The notes under the pieces were generated by a model, which was given only the letters and a program-made list of their open reading frames with translations, searched no databases and was not told the DNA's origin. Below, one piece after another: positions 54,583-64,000 of a stretch of DNA of 64,000 bases; positions within the stretch are counted from its first letter, which is position 1; each line of letters starts with the position of its first letter. Made by a program: the position numbers and the translations under genes. Origin of the DNA: Diphasiastrum complanatum (taxonomy: Eukaryota; Streptophyta; Lycopodiopsida; Lycopodiales; Lycopodiaceae); the NCBI GenBank assembly GCA_029204225.1, contig CM055107.1:2497923-2561922 (forward strand), in the 5' to 3' direction.

Positions 54583-57500
54583 CTAGCATAATTGAGGCAA
54601 ACCAATCTCTTGAACCGAATCTATTAACCCTAATGTATTTGATGTTGATGAATCTGCTCCCTTAGTTGACTTGTTGTCCATCTGCAAGCAACCCTCCTTT
54701 GTTGCTTGACTTGGAGACCATCAACTAATCCGGAAACCGCTCGTCGCTTCATGCAACCCACTTCCCTACTTGCCCCAATTGGAATTTGTTGATCTATCGT
54801 AGCAAATTTATTAAATACCCAAACTACATGGTCCAATAATATAATAAAACGTGGGAGATGTCCTTGTGTGTGATTTTGAACTATAACTAGCACAACACTT
54901 GGTTTAAACTTTTGACATAAGGCAAAAGTGACATATAAGAAGTGTTCCCCCCTCCACCAGAAAATCATTAGATTAATGTTATCCTTAGCGTTGTACCACT
55001 TTGCAAGCCTCTATACATGATTGATCGTGCCCAACAAGAAAAGCCCACCTTTTGGTAGGTGAACGAGTAGATAATGCCACATAGGTCATTGTCACTAGAA
55101 GATTTGACTCGATTCAATTCCAAGGGAATTCAAAAATTTCAAATTGAACTACAAAAAAAATAACAATCACTTCATCTTTTTGGAAAAATCATGTTTTGTA
55201 AGGTTTTAGAGAATTAGGATACTCGATCATGCTAAAACTTTAAACATTACCAATAACACTAAATAGAGATAGAAATGGGAGATGGAGACCCTAACATGAA
55301 GATCTAATCAACAATAAATTGCATGCAACCTATGATAACACCAATTTTATTGATCCATTGACATTTGAGGACCAATTTCCAAGAAAACATTAGTTTTTGA
55401 AAATTTTGTTTCGAGTCCAAATTGTTTCGGAATGGTTGGAATTGCGATTCTTTGTGACTATGACATAACTGCCTATAAAAACACATGTAATAATTGAGAG
55501 ATGGTTACTTCTTTTTTGATTGGGTGGGTGATCAAACATGGAATAATATAAGCATTGTAAAAAGTATCTTCTTGATCCTAGCGTTGAATGCATGCGTGAT
55601 TGCTTGCAACAATTGAGAACCTTCAACGAGATTGTTTGAAGAGCAAATAGTCATAGTGGTTCCCAAAAACTGACAAGACGTCTTTTAGAAAAAAATAAGA
55701 TGTCTTTCAAATTAATATTTGCTAAATGATGGTAGTCTCTTCTGTTTTGAAAGTACTGAATGAAGTTTCTTCTGTACCAAAATGCACAAAATAGGATTCT
55801 ATGGTTCGATTTTCATTTTTGTTGGGCGCTAGAATTGTTCTATTTAACTAAAATCAAACCCTCTTTTCTTGTTTTGGCTCTAGTGTTTTGTACAATGGCC
55901 ATGTTTTTATTCTTTGTGCATATTTGAGTTCCTTACTGCTACTAGGCACTTAAGAATATGTTACCATTTTTTATTCATAATTGCAAAAGGTAGGGTGATT
56001 TCATATTTTCTAGGTTTGAAAGTTTTTTTCACTTTTACTTTTTTGTGGATCTTTTAGAAGATCTTTATCTCATCAGTCTTTCTATTGTAGGACGCACTTT
56101 ATGGATCATCATTTGGATCATTAGAAGTTGAGTAATGAGATGTCAATTTATTAAGTTTTTGGTGCTTCAACTTTTGCATACTTGTAGAATTTCAAGAACT
56201 TATATATCACTTTGTGTCATATGGATGGTAGGACACTTCTATTGCACTTTATAGATCATGATATGGATCAATCGAAGTTTAGTTACTAAGTTTTCTGGTT
56301 CCTAAGGGCTTCATCTTTTTTGCACATTTTGTTATATTTTAGGAGATTATTATGTCATTCTCATGTACGGGAGGGCACTTCACATCCTATTTACAAGTGG
56401 TTAATGAAATATTCTGGAAGTCATATACATTAGTGTCCTTCCTATAGTAGGTCATTGCAGTTACCTTTTACAACTTGTCAATTAGATGTCTATAGATTGA
56501 GAGATTGAGTTTTTGTTATTAAAGTCCAATATCTCTACTATTCAAGAAACAATGCAAAAAGAATTCAACAAGTTGGGCAAGGATGGTATAATTGATATAC
56601 TATTCTAGAGACAATCTCATTGTAACAGTGATTTGCGACAGTTTGGTGCTTTAGAGTCTATTTCTACATCTATAGATGATTGGCATGCACAAGTATTTGT
56701 AGCTGCAATAGAGATGTCTACATATGAGGCATACACTTTGGGTTTGACCTCTGTGACATCATCGGGGTACATGCAACTTTTAAGTTTCTCTTTTCTAGCA
56801 TAAACATTTTCCTGATACTGAGATTGAGGGCTACTTTTTGTGGAGTTATTTTTAGGGTAAGTATCATACGGAAGGAGTCTTATATAAACCATTGGTCCGC
56901 GCTTGTTAGTATTTGTTATTTGGACCATATAATTTGCATATCTGGACTCATCAATTAGTATGAGACATTCATTGGTCATTTGTTCAATATGAAACTATGA
57001 AGGTTCAATGCTTCTTTAAGCTACCTTCTGGGTTCTTAGACAATATAAATAGGCCTAGAAGCCGTAATATCAATGATTGGATGATTAATCAATTGCTTGG
57101 CTTGTAGTCAATCAATTGTGGCTTCAACATAGCACTGATTTGGCTTTTTGAATTGAGTACAATACTTGTGCGAGATCACTATACTTCTATCATGATTTTT
57201 CTTCAGTGTTTAAGAGTATTATCTCATTCGCATCCCTTGATTCTCTTTGCTCCATGGATGCCTTTTTGTGTTTTGTGATGTTTTGATCGTAATTTCTCTT
57301 CGTAAGTAATTGAGGGTAGTACATTATTTTTCTCGTACATCTTCAATGAACTTATGCCCCATGAAAAACTGAACCTTGTCAGTCAATATAGTCTTGAAGT
57401 CGAATCATTGTTTCTCCAACTATCTATTGAAGCATAAGGTCAATCCAAGTACCACTCACCTTTTGATGTAATGTGGACTGCATTTACGCTTGCAAAGGAT

Positions 57501-57964
57501 CCAATCAATTTGTGAACAATCCAATGGTTTATGCATGCAAAATGTGTGGCCTTCTTAAGTAAGATTCTGCTAGGAAATGCAATGAATGCAAACAATGGAA
57601 AAACTCCAAGCTTATGAAGGGAAGATCACAATGTGCAAGATCTTGGCAAGATCCTAGCTTGTGAAAAGCAAAGAGCAATGCGTGCAAGAGTAGAGTTTTG
57701 AGAGAGAAAAGAGATAGAAATATTAGCATGAGAGATTCCCAAAATCTCCTTTGCCGCAAGATTAAAAAGTGCAATAGAAAATTATTTGAGGTGTCACACA
57801 GAGTTCATTGAGTGATGTGGCAAGTGGAGTGCATGCGAGGAGTACATCTATCTCTTTTATCTTTCCCCACTCTAGCATAGACCACTAGCGTTGCCTTGCT
57901 GTTGGAGTTCTTAAATGCTGTAGAGCTCCCATAATTGTTGATTGCCAATTCCATAGCTTGGAGG
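54583..57964. other. non-coding AT-rich stretch
   Basis: About 3.4 kb with no gene, domain or strong repeat that I recognise on either strand; short ORFs are consistent with chance. Confidence 0.45.
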
Positions 57965-58460
57965 AGTGTAAAGTCCTACACATAGGATACAATCCTAAGC
58001 ATGCCAATACAAGCAACCAACAAGGGGACGGATGGTGGACAAACCAACCCAGCCAAACCTAGATCGAACGGATCTAGTCCCCAAAACTATGGATCAATCT
58101 TAATGAGGAATGAGGAATCACTCTAGCAGCATGTAGCTATCAATCATGCAATCAAGCATATACTAGTGAGAGCCCAATAGGTATACTTATACCCTCCAAG
58201 GCCCATGCACCACTAGTAGTGCACTATGACATCTCATTGGACACCTCAGCAGCCTATCTGGGCCACGTCATCCAGTTCCCTAATGACTCACTGATAGACC
58301 CATACAAATCCACCATCATGAGTTTAGGCCTACAACCATTAATTATGACCTTATGCACATAAAGGCCCCAATTCCCTTATAGTCACAATTAACTTACGGG
58401 TTGTTGGTCTACTGATCCCTAGCGTGGATACGCTACCCGAGACCAGTCGTGGGCATGACA
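57965..58460 (-). repeat. gypsy 3' LTR (putative)
   Basis: On the minus strand a purine tract (AAGGGGGGAAGAA) is followed by TGTCATGCCCACG, a typical gypsy LTR start. A TATA-like GGGTATAAGTATACC lies near 58,185. The outer end is placed near TTTACA at about 57,972 by guesswork, since no second LTR exists in the window. Confidence 0.6.
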
Positions 58461-58488
58461 TTCTTCCCCCCTTATTCAAGTTCTATCC

Positions 58489-58720
58489 TCAGAACTTAAA
58501 ATTGCGGAAGTTCCTCCTTAAGCTTCCTTCTTGTTCCCAGGAATCATCATCGTCTGTGTGGTCCTTCCATAGAACTAGATGCTCGGTAATTGTACGATTC
58601 CTCAATCGTTTAGTTCTTGTATCCAAGATCTTTTCGGTTTCAAGTCGAGACACACTCGATGATTCATCCAACAAGTTCAATTGGTCTCCAGAACCAAGAT
58701 GCTCACCTTCACGTAGACTC
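58489..58720 (-). pseudogene. gypsy chromodomain
   Basis: The ORF at 58680-58489 reads 'RTITEHLVLWKDHTDDDDSW' then an E-rich end; the aromatic pattern and the SWE position fit a gypsy chromodomain. It is separated from the integrase ORF by a frame change near 58,700. Confidence 0.75.
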
Positions 58721-59524
58721 TTCTTGAGTCGGCTTACATGAAAAACCGGGTGTTCCTTCCGGGAGTTCCAATTGGTAAGCTAAGGATCCGATCTTTTTCA
58801 AGATCTGATATGGTCCTCTATACCTAGGGGACAATTTATAATGCTTGCCGGTATGCATTACACTAGAATCCTTCGGGATTGTCAAATATACCCAATCCCT
58901 TACCTGAAAGTCTCGCGGTGATCTTTTCAGATTTGCATAATGCCGGTCCCTATCCTGGGCACACTGGACATTTTCATGTGCAATCTGTAGCATTTCTTGC
59001 ATATCGTGTAGGAAATCCGCTACCTTTTGAAACTTGATCGTCCAAGTCTCTACTGCAATGGGTGACCTAGGCTCAAAACAGTACATAAGCATAAACGGGC
59101 TATAACCCGTAGCCGAATGCTTACCACTATTATAGGCAAACTCAATTAATGGAAGATACTTCTCCCAATCAAATTGCCGTCGAGAAACATATGCCTGAAG
59201 CATTTGTTCCATCGTTTGATTTGTTCTTTCCGTCTGACCATCTGTTTCAGGATGATCAAAAGAACCCAAGCTCAGGGTCGTCTCTAGTTTAGCAAACACG
59301 GCCGACCAAAAGTGACCAGTGAACTTCGGATCGTGATCGCTCACAATATCACTTGGTAATTCGTAAAGTCTAAACAGACGCTCTACAAATGTCTGAGCTA
59401 AATCAGAAGCCTTCGCGGTGGTCTTCACCAGAATAAATGTAGCCAATTTGGTAAGACAGTTGACCACAACCCAAATTGCATCATGTTGTTTATTCGTCCA
59501 CGGTAACCCAACCACGAAATCCAT
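58709..59524 (-). pseudogene. Ty3/gypsy integrase core and C-terminal domain
   Basis: A 271-codon open frame: 'MDFVVGLPWTNKQHDAIWVV' (first Asp), 'SDIVSDHDPKFTGHFW' (second Asp), 'ETDGQTERTNQTMEQMLQAY' (Glu block), then 'YKLSPRYRGPYQILKK' (GPY/F module). The core is nearly intact, but a stop at about 59,537 separates it from the zinc-binding domain upstream and the chromodomain is out of frame. Confidence 0.9.
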
Positions 59525-59536
59525 GGATATACCATC

Positions 59537-60208
59537 CTATCTTTTATCTGGGATATCCAATGGATGCAACAATCCACCAGCCTTATGGCGCTCTGCCTTA
59601 TTCGACTGGCATTGGTCACACTTGACCACATAAGATTCTACAAAGGGCTTGTGTTTTGGCCAATAAAAGTCCCTTCGTACCAAATCCAATGTACGATGTA
59701 TGCCGGGATGTCCTGCGCATGGTGAGTCATGACATTCATAAAGAATTTTATTTTTAACAACATCCACATCAGACACACAAACCTTCCCTTTTTTGTACTG
59801 ATCTCAGTGAAGGAAAGTTCGTTCACTTCACCAATTCGACTAAGTGGATCAGCCACCTGATTAGAGGTGCCTTTGATATACCACACTTCAAAGTCAAATT
59901 CTTGCATGAGTTCTGCCCATCTGGCCTTACGACTTCTTAAATCATTCTGATTACAGAAATACTTTAAAGGATAGTGATCCGTGCTAATCACGAACTTATT
60001 ACCATACTGGTAATGTGTCCATGATTTCAAAACATGGATCACCGCAATAAGCTCTTTTTCTTGCATGGTATATCTGACCTGCACATCGGTTAGTTTTTTA
60101 CTTTCAAAGACAACGGGCTGGCCCTCCTGTAAGAGAACAGCTCCAATAGTCGTATCACTCGCGTCAGTGTTAATGACGAACGACAAATCTGGATCCGCTA
60201 TCCTCACA
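59537..60208 (-). pseudogene. gypsy RNase H and integrase zinc-binding domain
   Basis: From 60,208 down: 'LSFVINTDASDTTIGAVLLQ', 'MQEKELIAVIHVLKSWTHYQ', 'KFVISTDHYPLKYF' and 'GTSNQVADPLSR' form RNase H. A frame change near 59,780 leads to the H2C2 domain 'ILYECHDSPCAGHPGIHR' with CDQCQSNK. Reverse transcriptase is absent; LINE sequence begins instead at about 60,209. Confidence 0.88.
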
Positions 60209-60776
60209 TGTATGTATAGGAAGGGACCACCTCTAGAACCTGCCCACCCAAAGTAAGCTCTTGTCGCTGCATGAATGCTCTCGAAGTGTTGAAGACCATA
60301 ACCTTGGTCTTCCCAATGTTCACCCCTAGGCCCCATCTGGTACAAAACTCATGCAAGCAATCCAACTGTCACTGTAGACCCTCTCTGGTCGGTGAGACCA
60401 ATATCACATCATCGGCATAAAGGAGGATAGCAATAAAGATGTCACCAAGCCTGCAGCCAGGACCACCACCCTGTGTAATGACTCTCTCCAACTCATCAAT
60501 ATACAAGCCAAATAGGACTGGTGAGAGAGAACAACCCTGCTTCACCCCAATAGTGCTCCAGATGTGATCAGATATGCCACTGCTATGTCGGAAACAGCCC
60601 AGGACCCGCTCATAAAGTGCCATCACAGCAAGAACAATGTCGGTGGAGAAGCCGAGGTCTCGAAGTCTCTGGATGAGCAATGAGCGAGGAACAGAATCAA
60701 AGGCTTTCCTGAAGTCCACAAAACAACAGTAAACCCTCTCTCTCCTATGCTTAGCCTCCTCAATCAAGGCATGCAA
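60209..60776 (-). pseudogene. LINE reverse transcriptase fragment
   Basis: The open frame 60776-60369 contains 'YCCFVDFRKAFDSVPRSLLI' (motif A), 'TIGVKQGCSLSPVLFGLYID' (motif B) and 'IAILLYADDVILVS' (motif C with the YADD catalytic box). It continues in another frame ('GLGVNIGKTKVMVFN') to the junction with gypsy RNase H at about 60,209. The RT N-terminus is missing (60,777-60,890 joins the endonuclease region directly). Confidence 0.9.
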
Positions 60777-60890
60777 TGTGAAGATGTGATCATCAGTAGA
60801 ATAATGGGCTCAAAAACCAGCCTGACCCATGGCATGTAGTCTCTGCCTCTGTCGGGAAGATTGAAGCAAATGTGGGGCGTGGATGCATGA

Positions 60891-61938
60891 CTAGGTTACT
60901 GATTGATGAAGAGAACGGCACTCGGTATCATACCAAGGAGGGTGTAGTGGTCGAGATGTGCGTCGGGTCTTTCTGGGGTGGGGTTTTGTGGGGAGGGTTA
61001 ATGATGCGGCCGTGTGGAGAGAGGTGGTGAGAAAATCAGCTTGGGTGTCGATTGGACTGTCATGAGGAAAGGAGTGTAGAAGTGAAGCCAAGGACTGCCG
61101 GTATAGTGGCATGTAAGTGGGATCAAATGTGTACGTGGGTGCTCGGGTAAGCATGGGTAGTGTAGGTGAATGAGTGGGTGGAAGGTGGCCGATGTCGAAG
61201 GAGAGAAATGAGTGATCAGAAAGGGCGGTGGGGGAAAACGCGGAAGTCAGAAACTGTGGGTACAAAGGATGGTGACCCCATGAGATAGTCAACGACACTA
61301 TGTCCACTGTGAGGGTGGCATGTATAATTGTCTAAATGTGGCCAGCAGGGTAAGCCATTATAAATGGCTAGCTCATGTGCCTCTCCAAACTGCAATAAGT
61401 GCTCACCATATGAAGTAGTGGTTCCCAAAATGTCCGCGGAGGTCCTGGTAACTCCAAGCATATCACTGTCCAGGGCACGAACACGTAGCTGATCAGTGAT
61501 GTCGAAGAACTCTGTCTGTCGTGAAGATGTCCGGGCATTAAAATCCCCTGTGAGGAGAATATGCCCCCACTCTGAGAATCTGATAATGTTTGGTGAGATG
61601 ATATGGAGATCCAATACCCTCAACAAAAGACGAGGACTCTGGTGGAAAGTAACATGCGGCAATGAAAAGATCTTTATCCAAGCCAATATCCTGACCCACG
61701 ATGTGAGTCCATATGTAGAGGGCCTGCACGTCATGTCGGATGAAGTCAATACTCGAATGAAGAGCCTCTCTATACAAGCAGGCGACCCCACCTGAACCTC
61801 GTCCACTAGCAGATCTAGTCTCTCGTCAAAATATTGAGTCCCATCTGTATCCAGGCACAATTCCACACTCCTATCCGAAGGTGGTGTGGATGGGGCCCCG
61901 GGGTGCTCCCACCCCCAGGCACCCCAAATCCCTAGCAC
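60891..61938 (-). pseudogene. LINE apurinic-type endonuclease domain
   Basis: Minus-strand frames carry the endonuclease landmarks in order: 'DKDLFIAACYFPPESSSF' (61,640-61,700), 'ILLTGDFNART' (about 61,540), 'HSVVDYLMGS' (about 61,270) and 'ALSDHSFLSFDIG' (about 61,200). At least two frameshifts separate them. This domain nicks the target DNA to prime reverse transcription. Confidence 0.87.
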
Positions 61939-62566
61939 TGGGATCTACTAGGTGCACTATCAAGAAAGCGCACTCGTCCATCTCGGTAAATAACTCGTCT
62001 GCCAGACTCACGGGCTGCCTGAAAGGCCTTACGCCTCTCCTCCACCTGGATATATGTGAGGTCATCATCCATATAGATAGTGGTGCCACGAAGCTTAGCT
62101 CTGCACCGCAAAGCACCTCGGCGACTTTCTAGAGAAGTGAAACGCATAATGAGTGTAGTTGCATCTCTGGTGGTCCTCCAAGCTATATCTAGCCCTTCTG
62201 TCATATGTCCTAGAGTGGTCTTTCGTGGCTTCGGCAATGGCATCTTGTGTGTCCGGTATCCCACGAACCCTGATGTTGTGGGCCTTTTGCTTCCTTGACC
62301 TCTCTTCTGAAATGGTGGCTGAGATGACGGAGGAGATGGGTGCGCTAGGCTTGGTGCCTTTGCAAGACTGTTTGCTTGAGGATTGAAGCAGTCTCTTCAA
62401 CCTGTTTTTCAAGTGATGAGAGTTTGCTGCCCTCCGATTTAAAAAGAGCTGCCCATGTTTTTGTCTCTTCAACATGTTTCTCCAAGCAAGAGTTTCCTCC
62501 GAGACATTATTTTCTGCAAATCGTTGCTTGAGAAACACATTTTCTTGTTCAAGCCGCTCCATTCGC
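61932..62566 (-). pseudogene. LINE ORF1 protein (coiled coil, RRM-like, C-terminal domain)
   Basis: It starts near 62,562 with a coiled coil ('MERLEQENVFLKQRFAE'), then the RRM-like strand 'NIRVRGIPDTQDAIAEATK' (about 62,290-62,230). After a frame change comes the L1-type C-terminal domain: 'DDDLTYIQVEERRKAFQAAR' and 'YRDGRVRFLDSAP', ending at a TAG around 61,932. ORF1 proteins of this type bind element RNA. Confidence 0.82.
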
Positions 62567-62909
62567 TCATTAACACGACATAGATCCCAAACCAGCTTGC
62601 CATTCTCCGTTTCAAAAAAGTGAATTGTCTCTTGAGGCCGAGGATTTCTTGCCGGATGAAGCTGAGGTCATAAGCAAAGAGGCCTTCAGTAGGTTAGAAG
62701 GGGTATAATCAACAAGCGGATTCATAATCATCGGGAAATTCCGGTAGCAGATGCGGTAGGTATGCTGGAAAGTGCGGTCAAAGCTGATTCTGAGGTGGAG
62801 CCGGGCAGCGGACAGGCTAGGAAATGCGATGGAGCCCTGAGGTGGAGCGATGGCAGCAGCGGAGCTGTGTGGTGGAGCGACGACGGAGCTAGGTGTTGGA
62901 GCGATGGCA

Positions 62910-62913
<4 letters not shown>
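62567..62913 (-). other. LINE 5' leader region
   Basis: Sequence upstream of LINE ORF1, rich in GCTCCA/CTCCATCGC words on the minus strand. Whether the open stretch here (62,612-62,900) belongs to ORF1 is not clear. Confidence 0.4.

Positions 62914-62986
<73 letters not shown>
62914..62986 (+). repeat. (GA)n microsatellite
   Basis: A GA run of about 73 bp immediately beside the 3' end of the LINE at 63,000. On the minus strand it continues the pyrimidine tail of that LINE. Confidence 0.97.
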
Positions 62987-62989
<3 letters not shown>

Positions 62990-64000
62990 AAAAAGAAAGA
63001 AAGCTTTATTAACGTCTTTTGGGCACCCGTGGGTGCATAAGACCAAAAAGAAAATATGTACAAGCAGCAGTGCGAGCATCCTCCATAGGAGGACGTGGCC
63101 GTAAAATGCTATAAACTAGCTACGAATGAAAGTAGAACAAAGCATAAGTGAAATAAGCCCACAACCCGGGCCAGGTATAACAGAAGAACTATAGAAAAAG
63201 TACCAATGCCCACAACCCGGGCCAGGTGGAGAATAAGTACATATCAGCGAAAGTAAGTGTGAAGTATTCGCTGAGTGGACCGTACAATGGGCCCCGATGG
63301 AGGCGAGTGTCGACTACATCTGGGCTTTTTCCGCGGTGGCACAGCGATAGGAATCTCATCATCGGAGTCATCAGCATGTGCTCGAGTCCGAAAGAAGCCA
63401 ATGAGAAGCAGCTGTCAGGAGTCTAACCCCAGGTGATATGGTACAGGCAGATGAGACTGATGGAGAGTAAGCATCTCACGAACAAGAAGTCCCAAGCAAC
63501 GAGCATCAGGATAGGAGACAAAACTGCGAGGTGTATGCGGGCCATCGTGAAAGAGACAATAATACCTCCCCCGTATCTCATAATACAACGGACATCTGAG
63601 AAGGAAATGGGCTTCATCTTCCACCTCCTGTAACGAGCACAAGCGACATAGACGACGCTCCCGGGGGATATCCCATGCACGACCGGCCTCAATAGCAAGC
63701 TGATGAGAGGAAATGCGCAACTGCCCAAGACGATAACGCAGGCCGTGTGATAGGGGCTGTGAGAGATAAAGTGGCAACAATGGCAAACCAGAAGGATCCA
63801 GAGAGAGGGAGTGTGTCTGGTAATAGCTCAGTCGAATACGAGAAGGTGGGAGGGAGCTCCAAGTCTGCTGCATATATCGACGGAATAAATAGCCTCAGAT
63901 ATATGAATGTGTACCACGAGGAAGATCCATGATAGAGATGCCCAGTTGTAAGAGATCAAACGCCTGCTGGTACCAGGATAGCTTGGCATGGGAATCAGCT
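62987..64000 (-). pseudogene. LINE 3' end with RT zinc-binding domain (copy B, runs off window)
   Basis: It matches copy A (11,576-12,505) closely over about 900 bp and continues past the point where copy A is truncated. 63,873-63,415 is open for 152 codons, carrying 'RLCRLCSLQEVEDEAHFLLR' and 'CPLYYEIRGRY'. A TGA near 63,418 stands where copy A has CGG, cutting off the C-terminus. The minus strand ends in AATAAAGCTTTC and a TTTC/TC tail. Confidence 0.83.

Overview
The window reads as nuclear DNA of a land plant with a large, repeat-rich genome. The signs are GT-AG introns in the transposase genes, tRNA-iMet-type primer-binding sites (TGGTATCAGAGC) behind LTRs, Ty3/gypsy elements with chromodomains, Ty1/copia elements, L1-like LINEs and BED/DUF659-type hAT transposons. 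The species cannot be fixed from sequence alone. I found no tRNA, rRNA, bacterial gene or CRISPR. Almost everything recognisable is a transposable element, many nested or chimeric. Two loci do not look like transposons: a frameshifted two-part ORF at 13.49-14.88 kb and a possible first exon at 53.06 kb.

Layout. 1-1.6 kb (+): 3' half of a hAT transposase gene entering from outside the window. 3.68-8.36 kb: a hAT element with inverted ends whose minus-strand transposase has lost its catalytic core. It sits between inverted copies of another repeat (about 3.04-3.25 and 8.90-9.18 kb). 8.37-8.89 kb: GC-rich and GGTACC-rich short elements, seen again at 17.8-18.24 kb. 10.87-11.21 kb: a degenerate 69-70 bp tandem array. 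11.6-12.5 kb: 3' end of a LINE. 15.2-17.8 kb (-): two gypsy remnants. 18.4-20.4 kb (+): a chimera of one LTR family with a copia RT scrap and gypsy integrase/chromodomain. 20.4-23.6 kb (-): a hAT scrap and a decayed LINE. About 24.4-27.8 kb (+): an old gypsy relic.

27.79-38.50 kb: an internally deleted gypsy element whose gag is interrupted by a complete 5,683-bp hAT transposon (29,366-35,048). That hAT has an 8-bp target duplication (GCTGCTTT), matching CAATG/CAGTG ends and a nine-exon transposase gene that I could read in frame from ATG to stop (765 codons). It is the most notable object in the window and may be autonomous.

39.8-40.9 kb: a decayed hAT. 41,899-46,664: a young, internally deleted copia element with 502-bp LTRs that differ at about four positions by eye and a 5-bp target duplication (GCTTC). 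46.7-58 kb: mostly AT-rich sequence with scattered hAT and gypsy relics. 58.0-60.2 kb (-): a gypsy 3' half with chromodomain and LTR, fused to a LINE (60.2-62.6 kb, -). 63.0-64.0 kb: a second copy of the LINE 3' end, running off the window.

The elements do not form a pathway. They record layered insertions: hAT into gypsy, copia into older sequence, LINE against gypsy. Coordinates of decayed elements are approximate. All homology calls come from motif recognition, not from searches.
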